Assembly (NCBI GenBank): GCA_019163175.1
Contig: JAFLKN010000030.1
Coordinates: forward strand, 1-64,000
Length of the DNA: 64,000 nucleotides
Origin: Prolixibacteraceae bacterium
Lineage (GTDB): Bacteria > Bacteroidota > Bacteroidia > Bacteroidales > Prolixibacteraceae
Direction: 5' to 3'
Every line of letters begins with the position of its first letter. Positions within the stretch are counted from its first letter, which is position 1. Below the pieces are notes generated by a model. That model had not been told where the DNA came from. It did not search any database and worked only from the letters and a program-made list of their open reading frames with translations. Shown in pieces: positions 35,611 to 45,412 of this stretch. Position numbers and translations under genes: made by a program.

Positions 35611-36378
35611 TTAAAACTTGATCCTTTTTTCAACCTGTTTCAACCATTCTCTTGCCATAAGTTCATGCCCGGCAACAGTCGGATGAACGCCATCCCAAAT
35701 CCAGTAATCGGCAGGCGCTTTTTCACAAGCTTTATCGAAAACTTCCTGAAAACTCACAAACACCGCATTGTATTTTGCTGCCAGTTTGCGAACTACTGTC
35801 TGACGCTGAACAATATCGGTATGATATTTTTGCCAGTTTTCCTTTACCCGGCCAACCTGAAGAATAAATGGCTCACACAATACAAAAAGGATGGTCGGAA
35901 ATGTAGCCTTGGTTTGTTCAAGCAGAGAAGTGTAAATTTCTTCATATTTTTCTACTGAAATAAACGGCTCTCTTTTGAGAACAACCGAACTCGAATCATT
36001 TACACCAACCAGGATGCTCAATACGTCTGGTTTCAAATCAAGGGTTTCAGCCTGCCAGCGTTTCTCGAGATCGTTCACCTTATTACCGCTGATTCCGCGA
36101 TTGTAGAACTGATATCGCTTTTCAGGATAATCTGCACCTACTCTACTGGCGATACTGAATGCGTAACCATGCCCCATAATGTGATTGGGATCGGTATTTC
36201 TACCACGGTTTCCATCGGTAATCGAATCGCCCTGAAATAAAATAGCAGCGCCACTTTTTAAGCTTTGATTCCGCACTTGCACAGCTGCTGCAAAGGACTC
36301 TGATGACGGCAGGCAATAGGCAGCAATACTGGTCAAAGCTGCTCCCTTTATAAATTTCCGGCGCGAATTGGTTTCCAT
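35611..36378 (-). CDS. SGNH/GDSL hydrolase with Tat-like signal
   Basis: METNSRRKFIKGAALTSIAAYCL leader; FQGDSITDGNR (block I), VGVNDS, WDGVHPTVAGHELMA (block V). Confidence 0.92.
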   Translation of the reverse strand: METNSRRKFIKGAALTSIAAYCLPSSESFAAAVQVRNQSLKSGAAILFQGDSITDGNRGRNTDPNHIMGHGYAFSIASRVGADYPEKRYQFYNRGISGNKVNDLEKRWQAETLDLKPDVLSILVGVNDSSSVVLKREPFISVEKYEEIYTSLLEQTKATFPTILFVLCEPFILQVGRVKENWQKYHTDIVQRQTVVRKLAAKYNAVFVSFQEVFDKACEKAPADYWIWDGVHPTVAGHELMAREWLKQVEKRIKF

Positions 36379-36385
36379 AATCTGA

Positions 36386-38077
36386 TTACTTAACTGGTGT
36401 GAGTTTCCCATGCAGCACAACCGGCTGTTTAGTATCCGGATTAACCGTTACTTTGAAAGTATACTCAACACCCGTATCGAAAAACTTTCCACAGCTAAGT
36501 GTAACCGTTGTTTTTTCGTACGGTTTAAGTGCAGGAATAGCGCCTGAGGCAAGATCAATTTCATTGTTATCTTTCATGTAGGCTACTTTCAGTTTTGCCT
36601 TTTTTGATGCTACCTGACCAAAGTTCTGGACTTCAACTTTCAAGTTGAATCCGCTGTTGCTGGCAGTGATTACAGGCATTAGAGGTGAAAGAACAGGCTC
36701 AATAAATTCGACTCCCGGCAGACGGGCATACCCAAAAAGAAGCTTTCCAGTGGTAGTTTTACCTAACATTTTTGCGGCAAATTCATCCTCCGGAAATTGG
36801 GTCGCTGTGGCATCAAAAGTCACAATCAGATCGGCTCCCGACTTTTCAGTTTTAAGCACTTTACCTCCTTTGCCAAAATTTACAGCTTCGGGTTCGCCAA
36901 ATTGCAACGCGTTCAGATCAATATCGGTTTGAGGATTAAAATCAGCTTCGGCAGCAATTTTTACCCGGATCGTTTTTGTGCTCGCCGTAATTGGTTTTTT
37001 GTCGAGAATAGTTAGCAAACGCCCCACCGTAAGCGGAATGCCAATGTTCTTCGAGCTGTGACTGTCACTGGCTTTATCGAATTTCTTCTCCACATCAATT
37101 ACTGCGAAATTGCCTTGTGTTGCCCGTCCGTATTTATCCTGAAAGATTTTCAAGCGTTCATATTTCCACCAGCCTTCAACCGATCCATCCTGACGCAAAG
37201 AAACGCCGGGTAAGTAGGCTTCTCCAGACTCTACTTTCCAGTTTACACCATCTTTTGAGCGTTCGTAAACGGCGATGCGCCCCAACCAGTCGTTCACAAT
37301 CAGGTTGTACTGCACGTTATCGCGCCAAACTACCGGATCTTCGAAATTTCCGGGCCTTTGCGGATAGGCTCGCATTGGAATTACTTTATTTCCCTCGAGC
37401 CGCGTTCCGGTAACCTGGTTGTATGCAGAAAGTCCGGTCTGGCTGAACCATTGACCGCCTCCACGGCAAATCATCAGGTACGAACCATCTTCGCGTTGGG
37501 CAAAAGTGAAATTCGAATTGCCTTCGATCAAACGCCGGTCGCGGTTATTGAATTCGAATTTTCCATACTTCCACGGGCCATTCGCACCATCGGCGATATA
37601 ATAACCATCAATAACATACAGCACGTATCGGCCGTCTTTTAGCCTGAAAATTTCAGGATTATGGCCTTTCCCAATGGTATCTTTTACGACATAAGGCCCG
37701 ATTGAATTATCGGAAACAGCATGAAATACAGTTGAATTAGGCCATTCGTTGTGACCTTTTGGCGAACTTTCGAGCCAGCCACAGACATAAAAATGATATT
37801 TGCCATCTTCGCCCAGTTTAATGTTTCCTCCCCAGAAAGACCACTTTCGGCTTTCGATACCATTGTCGGTATAACGGGGCAACACATTATCGGCACCCCA
37901 GGTATCGCGTGTTAGTTGACCAACATTGGGCATCGGAAGAAAACGATCCATAAACCGGCCACCAAAAACCAGGTTATTCCACTCTGCCGGACGTGGGCGC
38001 TCAGTGGTTTGAGCAGTTGTTTCAAAGACTGAAATGGAAGAAATTAGCAAGGCAAAAAATAAGTTTTTAAATCTCAT
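36386..38077 (-). CDS. GH43-like five-bladed beta-propeller protein
   Basis: WSFWGGNIKLGEDGKYHFYVCGWLESS, GHNPEIFRLKDGRYVLYVIDGYYIADGANGPWKYGKFEF, NFEDPVVWRDNVQYNLIVNDW; C-terminal CARDB/Ig-like region. Start moved from 38266 to the Met before the signal peptide. Confidence 0.75.
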   Translation of the reverse strand: MRFKNLFFALLISSISVFETTAQTTERPRPAEWNNLVFGGRFMDRFLPMPNVGQLTRDTWGADNVLPRYTDNGIESRKWSFWGGNIKLGEDGKYHFYVCGWLESSPKGHNEWPNSTVFHAVSDNSIGPYVVKDTIGKGHNPEIFRLKDGRYVLYVIDGYYIADGANGPWKYGKFEFNNRDRRLIEGNSNFTFAQREDGSYLMICRGGGQWFSQTGLSAYNQVTGTRLEGNKVIPMRAYPQRPGNFEDPVVWRDNVQYNLIVNDWLGRIAVYERSKDGVNWKVESGEAYLPGVSLRQDGSVEGWWKYERLKIFQDKYGRATQGNFAVIDVEKKFDKASDSHSSKNIGIPLTVGRLLTILDKKPITASTKTIRVKIAAEADFNPQTDIDLNALQFGEPEAVNFGKGGKVLKTEKSGADLIVTFDATATQFPEDEFAAKMLGKTTTGKLLFGYARLPGVEFIEPVLSPLMPVITASNSGFNLKVEVQNFGQVASKKAKLKVAYMKDNNEIDLASGAIPALKPYEKTTVTLSCGKFFDTGVEYTFKVTVNPDTKQPVVLHGKLTPVK

Positions 38078-38121
38078 GGTATTGTAAGTTATTCGGTTTT
38101 GTGTAATGGCCCCATCCCCAA

Positions 38122-38144
38122 CCCTTCCCCAAAATAGGGAAGGG
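38122..38144. repeat. REP-like hairpin, first of a pair
   Basis: CCCTTCCC-caaaata-GGGAAGGG. Confidence 0.5.
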
Positions 38145-38216
38145 AGGCTGGGAAACGCAGATTCTGAAAATATGTCAATTAGTGAAAATACATTTAGAAC
38201 TTGCAGGAACCCAAGT

Positions 38217-38230
38217 CCCCCGTTAGGGGG
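38217..38230. repeat. REP-like hairpin, second of a pair
   Basis: CCCCC-gtta-GGGGG followed by ATTTAGGGGGC. Confidence 0.5.
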
Positions 38231-38266
38231 ATTTAGGGGGCTGGTTGTTAGGCATCTGAAATACAA

Positions 38267-39499
38267 CTATCTAAAAATCTGCTGAGCGAAATAATACAAA
38301 TCACTTTTCCATACATTAAAGTCGTGAACACCGGGTTCAACATGCCAGATATGCGGTACTGTATTTTCTTTGCAGTACTGATGAAGCTTTTGGCTGAAGA
38401 TAATCAGACCATCTTTATCGCCGCACGAAATCCAGAGCAGTTTAAGTTTCGAAGCCGTTTCGGCTGGATTCGGCACCAGTAATTCAGGAGATTTGGTATT
38501 CGGAGCTGATGAAAATCCACCTACCCAGGCAAATATGTCGAGATTGCCCAAGCCGAAGTTGAGCGATTGACCGCCGCCCATTGAAAGACCAGCCAATGCG
38601 CGGTTTTCGCGATTCTTGATTACGGGATACTTCGATTCGATAAAAGGAATCAGATCGTTGACCAGATCTTTTTCGAAGGTAGCGAATGAGGCCGCTTTTT
38701 CAGGATCGAAGACATTTCCTTCCGCGCGGTCGTTTTTCATTGCTCGCCCGTTGGGAAGTACGACAATCATCGGTGCAATTTTCTTTTCGGCATACAAATT
38801 ATCGAGAATGATTTCGGGATGACCATTGCGCAACCATTCAAACTCGTCGCCACCAATGCCATGCAAGAGATACAAAACCGGATATTTTTTGTTTTTGTTG
38901 TAAGCCGGAGGCAGGTAAATCAATGTGGTTCGGGTTGTGCCAACTGTTGTAGATTGGTATTGAATGGTGTCAAGATTTCCGCGCTTAATGTTTTCGCGCT
39001 GTTGATCGTAGCCAGATGGCGCCACAGGAAAGGCTGGCTTATCATCTTCCGCCAGAACAATGGGGCGAGACAGATTTCTCCGGGCTTCCTGAACGGAGTG
39101 ATCTTCGGGATTAGCTCGTTTGGCAACTACTTGTTCGGTAGCAAAATCGCCAACCTGACGGGTAAATTTAATTTCGTTCCCGATCTGATTTCCGGTGTAG
39201 GTAATCTTAATCTGCTGGTCATTCATGGAAAGATTTTCAGCAAATGAAATTGACCCATCTTTAATCTTTCCTTCGATTAAATCAAGTTCGGTTTTCTCGC
39301 CATCTTTTTCACGAATAATTTTTCCGGTGATAATTTCGCCTGCCTGCTGAATAAGATATGTGTATTTAAACAAGCCAACCGGAGTCTCGATTTCGGTTTT
39401 CCATGTTCCTGAAGCATTTACAGGCTGAGCCGATAGCCTCGAATTGAAGCTATCGAAAAGCATGGCAATCATAACTAAAAGAAGAAGTCTTGCTTTCAT
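38267..39499 (-). CDS. Esterase (EsterD/feruloyl-esterase-like) with N-terminal beta-rich domain
   Basis: TTLIYLPPAYNKNKKYPVLYLLHGIGGDEFEW; MIVVLPNGRA; ALAGLSMGGGQSLNFGL nucleophile elbow; C-terminal VHDFNVWKSDLYYF His region. Confidence 0.9.
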   Translation of the reverse strand: MKARLLLLVMIAMLFDSFNSRLSAQPVNASGTWKTEIETPVGLFKYTYLIQQAGEIITGKIIREKDGEKTELDLIEGKIKDGSISFAENLSMNDQQIKITYTGNQIGNEIKFTRQVGDFATEQVVAKRANPEDHSVQEARRNLSRPIVLAEDDKPAFPVAPSGYDQQRENIKRGNLDTIQYQSTTVGTTRTTLIYLPPAYNKNKKYPVLYLLHGIGGDEFEWLRNGHPEIILDNLYAEKKIAPMIVVLPNGRAMKNDRAEGNVFDPEKAASFATFEKDLVNDLIPFIESKYPVIKNRENRALAGLSMGGGQSLNFGLGNLDIFAWVGGFSSAPNTKSPELLVPNPAETASKLKLLWISCGDKDGLIIFSQKLHQYCKENTVPHIWHVEPGVHDFNVWKSDLYYFAQQIFR

Positions 39500-39595
39500 A
39501 GGTTTGATATAAATATATGTGAACATTACAAAACTCAACAATCAAAACCAGATTATCAATAGACGTTTATACTGACATGAGCCGCAAAGCATTGT

Positions 39596-39607
39596 GCAAA
39601 GCTTTGC
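39596..39607. promoter_or_regulatory. 12-bp perfect palindrome GCAAAGCTTTGC with an extra upstream half-site
   Basis: GCAAAGC at 39584-39590 and GCAAAGCTTTGC at 39596-39607, in the SusD-esterase gap. Confidence 0.35.
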
Positions 39608-39710
39608 GAACCTGGTAAATATGTTGCGAAACAGATAGATTCTGGCATAAACCAATTTTGATGGTTTCGTTCTTTATAAAAAAAAGAAAAAAGACACCTG
39701 TACGATAAAA

Positions 39711-39742
39711 AAAGGGGAAATACTTATTGGTATTCCCCCTTT
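39711..39742 (-). terminator. Rho-independent terminator after susD
   Basis: Minus: AAAGGGGGAATAC-caataa-GTATTTCCCCTTT then T-run. Confidence 0.75.
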
Positions 39743-39805
39743 CGTTTTTCATAGAATTATCAAGATAATACTTGATTACAAAAAATGTAATCTAATGTCT
39801 TAGCA

Positions 39806-41638
39806 TTATTTATAAGCCTCATTTTGATCGCACAATTTGTTTTTCAACAACTCATCAGTTGGAATGGGCATATCCATCCTTTTGAGGTTGAAATCAAAAT
39901 TGCGGTATGTTTGCCATGCATCTTGAATTTTAGGGTCATTCATCGGATAACCTACCCCTTTTGGATAATTGATTTTAATATGATCTTCCATAAAACCAGA
40001 ACGAATCAAATCCTGTGCAAGACACCATTCAGCATTGAATTCCTTACGACGTTCCTGACCCAGAGCTACCAACCATACCGGAGAAGTAAAACCTTTAGTA
40101 GATTTTAATGAGGTATAATAAGTCTTGGCATCAGGCACATTTACTGTTTTTGTATTGAATGGAAGAGGATAAGTAGTTGGCTTTACGATATCTGTAGCGC
40201 CATTACCGATAAAGAATTGCGCCATGTTTTGATAATAAGGAAGGTAAGTAGCAGTTAAAGTTGCTTCTTTACCAACTTCCATATTGCCCCAGGCACGTTC
40301 ACGAATTTGATTAATATATCCCCAGGCAGTTGCATCATTTTCACCATTCAAATGGAAAAGACATTCTGCATAGTCTAACAAAACATTTGCATAACGTTTA
40401 TAATAAATCTGTTGAGGAGCCCACGGAGCCTGATAGTTTGCACGGGTTGTACGGAAATACTTTAAAGTCCAGATAGAAGGAGCTGCTTCACCACCCATGG
40501 AGAAATGATAATGAGTATTTAATGAATCACCAACTGAATATTTTACCTGATTGTATGGATTGTAACCATAGTTAGTGGCAGATTTCCATGCAGGATCAAT
40601 TTTTGTTACTTTACCTGTTACAGCTGAAGCTTCACGACGTTTATCGCCAGGTTCGTAACAACTCCACCATTCCCATGAAAGATACAAAGTACCCCATCCA
40701 CCGACAGATGGAGGAGCTACAAAATGAACCATCCAGTTGTGGGCTTGGGATAAATTTGACCATTGGTTCCATTGTGAACCTTCGTCAAGAACTTCTTCCC
40801 AAATACATTCTTTTGTCCATACAGCTCCTGGATCAAACAAAGTGGTGAAAGATGGATTTAATTCATATTTTCCACTTTGGATAACTTTCAACAAAGCGTC
40901 TTTAGCTAAAGTATAGTTCTCAGTTGCTTTTTCCGGAACACGATAGGCTTTCCACATATAAGCTTCGCCCAGGTATGAAAGAGCGAACCCTTTAGTGCAG
41001 CGTCCATACTGGCCTGACATTGGATCCCAGTCAAGTTCATCAACTGCTGCTTTCAAATCAGCAATAATGAAATCCCACATTTCTGTGAATGTTGCAGCCC
41101 TGGCTTTGTCCGGAGTGTTAATATAGGTTTCGCCTGTTGCCAACATTGGTACACGGCCAAAAGCTTTTGCTAACCACATATAGTAGAAAGCACGGATGCA
41201 TCTGGCTTGACCATCGAGTGAAGTTTTTACTCCAGCAGAAACTTTATCTGCTTTAGCAAGACCAGCAAGAAAATCATTGCAACGAGAGATTGCTGTATAG
41301 GCCTGTTTCCAACCGCCTAATAGTTCCGGACTTCCAGGAGTCCAATTTTGCGTGTTCCAGTCTTTGTCCCATCCTGTTGCCTGAGTATCCATGGTTGGGT
41401 GACCACCAATAAACAGGTTTGGTTTAATACCCCAGTCTCCGTCTATATCTGTCGGAAGCATCATTGTGTAGCATCCAACAAGACCAGCCTTGGCATCATC
41501 GTCAGACTTAAACATTTGATCGGCAGCCAAAATGGAATAGTGATCCACTGTCAAAAAGTCCTCATTGTTGCAGGAACTTATTCCTAGCAGGAATAAAACA
41601 CTCGCAAGTGTAAATAATGTTTTTGATATATTTTTCAT
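39806..41638 (-). CDS. RagB/SusD-family nutrient-uptake outer-membrane lipoprotein
   Basis: FLLGISSCNNEDFLTVDHYSILAADQMFKSDDDAKAGLVGCY; SRCNDFLAGL; ARCIRAFYYMWLAKAFGRVPML; NVLLDYAECLFHLNGENDATAWGYINQIRERA; GQERRKEFNAE. Confidence 0.95.
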   Translation of the reverse strand: MKNISKTLFTLASVLFLLGISSCNNEDFLTVDHYSILAADQMFKSDDDAKAGLVGCYTMMLPTDIDGDWGIKPNLFIGGHPTMDTQATGWDKDWNTQNWTPGSPELLGGWKQAYTAISRCNDFLAGLAKADKVSAGVKTSLDGQARCIRAFYYMWLAKAFGRVPMLATGETYINTPDKARAATFTEMWDFIIADLKAAVDELDWDPMSGQYGRCTKGFALSYLGEAYMWKAYRVPEKATENYTLAKDALLKVIQSGKYELNPSFTTLFDPGAVWTKECIWEEVLDEGSQWNQWSNLSQAHNWMVHFVAPPSVGGWGTLYLSWEWWSCYEPGDKRREASAVTGKVTKIDPAWKSATNYGYNPYNQVKYSVGDSLNTHYHFSMGGEAAPSIWTLKYFRTTRANYQAPWAPQQIYYKRYANVLLDYAECLFHLNGENDATAWGYINQIRERAWGNMEVGKEATLTATYLPYYQNMAQFFIGNGATDIVKPTTYPLPFNTKTVNVPDAKTYYTSLKSTKGFTSPVWLVALGQERRKEFNAEWCLAQDLIRSGFMEDHIKINYPKGVGYPMNDPKIQDAWQTYRNFDFNLKRMDMPIPTDELLKNKLCDQNEAYK

Positions 41639-41666
41639 AGTATTAATCTATATTTAAGTGGAACAA

Positions 41667-44600
41667 TTAGAATTGTATGTTCAAACCAATGGCATAAGTG
41701 CGTGAGTTAGGGTAACGGCCCGTATCTAACCCGGTATAGAGCACACTTCCCTGTCCCGCTTCAGGATCACCATATTTGTTGTAGCTAGAGATGCAGAGCA
41801 AGTTTTGGATAGAAAAGTTAACCCGTGCACCTTCAACATGAATTACCTTCAACAGGTTCTTGTCAAAATTATAACCAACCTGAAGATTACTGATTTTCAA
41901 GAAATCACCATTTTTAACCCATGCGTCAGAACCACGCATGTTGTAATTCAAATCCAGGAATGACAATCTTGGCACTGTGGTGCTGGGATTAGTAGCAGTC
42001 CAGGCATTTTGTGCAACCTCTTTTAACACGTTAGGAGTGGTACCATTATCACTCGGGAACATGTTCGATAATGTCATTGCAGAGTAAGAATAGATTTGTG
42101 CTCCAAGTACTCCATAGGAGTATATTGAGAAATCCCAATTCTTATATGAAGCGTTTAAGGTTAAACCGTAATTTAACTTAGGGAAACCATTTCCTAATAT
42201 CGTCATATCCTTATCACTAAGATATCCATCTCCATCAAGGTCTTTGAACTTAAAATCACCGGGAACAGTCTTTGACCCATTATTGTATCCACCTGAGTGA
42301 CCAGCAGCTATTGCTGCAGCGTTGGCAGCATTGATTTCTGCCTGAGATTGGTATATACCCTCTACCTGGTAACCGTAGAATGAACCCACTGCATAGCCTT
42401 CACGGCAAATTGAGTGACCATTCCAGTGTGTTCCGGCAGGAGCGCCTACTGCACCCTGGTTAGAACCATCATTGGTAGTGCTTGTGTTTTCACTGAATAA
42501 ATCAGAGCCCATTTTTACAACCTTATTTTTTAAGGTTGAACCAGTTAATGAAGCGCTGAAATTCCAATCCTGATTAATTTGCTTCTTATAATTTGCAGAG
42601 AACTCAAGACCTTTATTCTCAATTTCGCCATAGTTAGTATATACCTGGGTGTAACCCGATGAAGGGCGTATTGACTGATAAAGTAACAAATCTTTAGATT
42701 TCCGGATGAAATAATCCATGGTAAAATTCAGGTTATTATTGAATAGTCCCAGGTCAATCCCGATGTTACTTTGTTCATTGGTCTCCCATTTCAATCTCGG
42801 ATCAGTTAATGTAGGAGCATATCCGGTAGCTAATTGCCGTGTAGTATTCATACCTGATTGTCCATTCTGCCCGTAATAAAAATATTGAATTTTATTCGTA
42901 GTCAATGCCGTAACAGATAAATCTGTTGGACCACCGGAGTTACCTGTTTGTCCCCAACCCAGACGAAGTTTCAAATTACTGATAGTAGGAATTGTTTTCA
43001 GGAAATTTTCTTCTGAAATACGCCAAGCGGCGGCAGCTGATGGGAAATTACCCCAACGGTTCTCCGAGCCAAAGTTTGAAGAACCATCACGACGCATTGT
43101 CCCTGTTAAGATATAACGATCCTTCAAGCTATATTGAAGGCGACCAAAATAAGATAATCCACGAGATTCAAGATTATAAGCGCCAAGACCAGTTCTTGCA
43201 ACAGGATCATTAGTCAAACTAATATCACGGATATTATCCCCGGGGAAACCATTCCCGGAAGCATTACTCCAGTTTCCGAAGCCTTTGCTTACAGAATTAC
43301 CTGCCATTACAGTCAAATTGTGAATATCATTCTTCCAATTGTAAGTCAAATAATTTTCAATGGCAAGGTTGTTATAATTACTATTATTAATTCCTAAATA
43401 ATACTTGGCATCGTAATTATACAACTTAACGAGTGTTCCGTCAGGGAAGTAACGTTTTTTGTTGCCCCAGAAGTTATACCAATTACCTGCGGTAAAATTA
43501 TATGATGCTATTGACTTGAAAGTTAATCCTTTATATAATTTAATATTGGCATAAGCGCTGAGAAGTACCTGGTTATTTTTGTTTATCCCAGTATTCTCCA
43601 TCTGTTCAGCATAAATGTTATTTCCCAAATTCGAATCGTTTGAACCAACATCGCCTTGTTCAGGAGAACCATAAGTTCCGTTCGGGTTTTTAACTTTAGG
43701 ACTTACAATTTTATTCGTTACCGGGTCTACATAATCCATCGTAGGAGCTGTGAAAGCCCAGTCGCGGATAGAAGAAAGGTTACCGTTATTGCCGAGACCA
43801 GCATTGCTACCGTGTGATTCTGTATGAGAAAAACTGAGGTCGCTACCAAGCTCAAGGAAATTAGACATTTTGGTAACTACATTAGCACGTGCGGTCAAAC
43901 GGTTATAATTTGAATTGATAACAATTCCATCGTTATTCAAGTAACTTAATGAGAAGTTCGACTGAGTCTTTTCAGTACCGCCTGAAGCAGAAAGATTGTA
44001 TTGTTGTTTAAGGGAAGTACGTGTCATTTCCTTTTGCCAATCAATGTTGTTTCTTTTACCGTCATATTGTGTAGCGAAAATTTGATTAGCCAGAATTCCA
44101 CCATCATTAGCACGTGCCTGACGAATATTTGCTGCATACTGATCTACATTTCCAACATCCAATGTTGAAGATAAAGTTTGGACACCATAATCTGCGGAAA
44201 AAGTAATATGAGTTGAACCTACCCTACCCTTTTTAGTTGTAATCATGATAACGCCATTAGCTCCGGCCGAACCATAAATAGCCGTAGCAGAAGCATCTTT
44301 CAATATTTCAATGCTCTCTATATCGCTAGGATTAACAAAATTGGCATTTAAAGCTACTTGCTTACCATCTACGATAGTACTTGTACGTAACTGTACACCA
44401 TCAATGACATAAAGCGGATCGGCAATACCATTTATAGTTGCAACACCACGAATACGAATAGCTGCATTTGCATCAGGTGCTCCGTCTTGTGCTGAAACAA
44501 TTACACCGGCTGCTGATCCTTGTAAGCCTTGCAGAATGTTGGTAGGAGCTTTTTTCATCATTTCCTCTCTGTTAACTGAAACAACAGATCCAGAAATATC

Positions 44601-45269
44601 GCTTTTTCTGGAAGTACCATAACCAATCGCTACTACTTCTTCAATTCCAATTGCATCTTCAGTAAGTGTAACATTGATAACGGTTTTTCCTCCAATTAAT
44701 ACCTCTTCCATTTTCATTCCTACAAACGAAAACTGCAAAGTTGCATCAGCAGGGGTATCAGACACTTTATAGTTTCCATTGACATCGGTAATCGCCCCAT
44801 TGGTAGTACCTTTTACGACAACTGAAACACCAGGTAGCGCTGCTCCCGTGGAATCGGTGACTTTTCCTGAAACGGATTTCTGCTGTTGCAATAAAGCATT
44901 GCTCTGATTTTCATTAAAAAGTAAAATCTGACGATTTACCACCTTGTAATTCGTTTCTGTTCCTTCAAAAAGCTTCTCAAGAACCTGATCGATAGTAGTG
45001 GACTCCATCTTCAGGCTGACTTTGCGTTCAACATCCACCTGATTGTTGTCGTACATGAAAAAGAATTCACTCTGGTTTTCAATCTCGTTCAAAACTTCTT
45101 TTACCTGAGAATTTTGAACCATAAGATTCAACTTGGTTTTCTGTGCATAGCTGCTCGAGAAAGCACTTAATACACTCATTACCATTAGGAAAAGTGTTAG
45201 TCGCATAACTAAAAGAATTTTTTGTGCGAGCAGATTGACCCGCCACACGTGCATTAATTTTTTTTTCAT
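41667..45269 (-). CDS. SusC/RagA-family TonB-linked outer-membrane protein with N-terminal STN domain
   Basis: STN-like KEVLNEIENQSEFFFMYDNNQVDVERKVSLKMESTTIDQVLEKLF; carboxypeptidase-D-like KSVSGKVTDSTGAALPGVSVVVKGTTNGAITDVNGNY; plug IGYGTSRKSDISGSV...DPLYVIDGVQ...IEILKDASATAIYGSAGANGVIMITTKKG. Confidence 0.97.
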   Translation of the reverse strand: MKKKLMHVWRVNLLAQKILLVMRLTLFLMVMSVLSAFSSSYAQKTKLNLMVQNSQVKEVLNEIENQSEFFFMYDNNQVDVERKVSLKMESTTIDQVLEKLFEGTETNYKVVNRQILLFNENQSNALLQQQKSVSGKVTDSTGAALPGVSVVVKGTTNGAITDVNGNYKVSDTPADATLQFSFVGMKMEEVLIGGKTVINVTLTEDAIGIEEVVAIGYGTSRKSDISGSVVSVNREEMMKKAPTNILQGLQGSAAGVIVSAQDGAPDANAAIRIRGVATINGIADPLYVIDGVQLRTSTIVDGKQVALNANFVNPSDIESIEILKDASATAIYGSAGANGVIMITTKKGRVGSTHITFSADYGVQTLSSTLDVGNVDQYAANIRQARANDGGILANQIFATQYDGKRNNIDWQKEMTRTSLKQQYNLSASGGTEKTQSNFSLSYLNNDGIVINSNYNRLTARANVVTKMSNFLELGSDLSFSHTESHGSNAGLGNNGNLSSIRDWAFTAPTMDYVDPVTNKIVSPKVKNPNGTYGSPEQGDVGSNDSNLGNNIYAEQMENTGINKNNQVLLSAYANIKLYKGLTFKSIASYNFTAGNWYNFWGNKKRYFPDGTLVKLYNYDAKYYLGINNSNYNNLAIENYLTYNWKNDIHNLTVMAGNSVSKGFGNWSNASGNGFPGDNIRDISLTNDPVARTGLGAYNLESRGLSYFGRLQYSLKDRYILTGTMRRDGSSNFGSENRWGNFPSAAAAWRISEENFLKTIPTISNLKLRLGWGQTGNSGGPTDLSVTALTTNKIQYFYYGQNGQSGMNTTRQLATGYAPTLTDPRLKWETNEQSNIGIDLGLFNNNLNFTMDYFIRKSKDLLLYQSIRPSSGYTQVYTNYGEIENKGLEFSANYKKQINQDWNFSASLTGSTLKNKVVKMGSDLFSENTSTTNDGSNQGAVGAPAGTHWNGHSICREGYAVGSFYGYQVEGIYQSQAEINAANAAAIAAGHSGGYNNGSKTVPGDFKFKDLDGDGYLSDKDMTILGNGFPKLNYGLTLNASYKNWDFSIYSYGVLGAQIYSYSAMTLSNMFPSDNGTTPNVLKEVAQNAWTATNPSTTVPRLSFLDLNYNMRGSDAWVKNGDFLKISNLQVGYNFDKNLLKVIHVEGARVNFSIQNLLCISSYNKYGDPEAGQGSVLYTGLDTGRYPNSRTYAIGLNIQF

Positions 45270-45366
45270 AATTTTGAATGATTTAGTTTTTGAATTTATG
45301 ATGCAGTACTTTTTCTCAGGAAGCCATTTGCATCGCAAATTCGGTTCAACAATAAAACTAACTTAG

Positions 45367-45399
45367 AAACAGGGAGCCTCGAACGCTTCCTGTTTTTTT
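45367..45399 (+). terminator. Plus-strand intrinsic terminator with no plus-strand gene upstream
   Basis: AAACAGGGAGC-ctcgaac-GCTTCCTGTTT (11 bp, one G-U) with T7; U-tract is on the plus side only. Confidence 0.7.
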
Positions 45400-45412
45400 A
45401 AACCGTATTACT

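Noticed and set aside
39661-39720. A-rich tract as possible coding or phase-variable homopolymer
   Set aside because: Intergenic and best explained as the U-tract side of the susD terminator.
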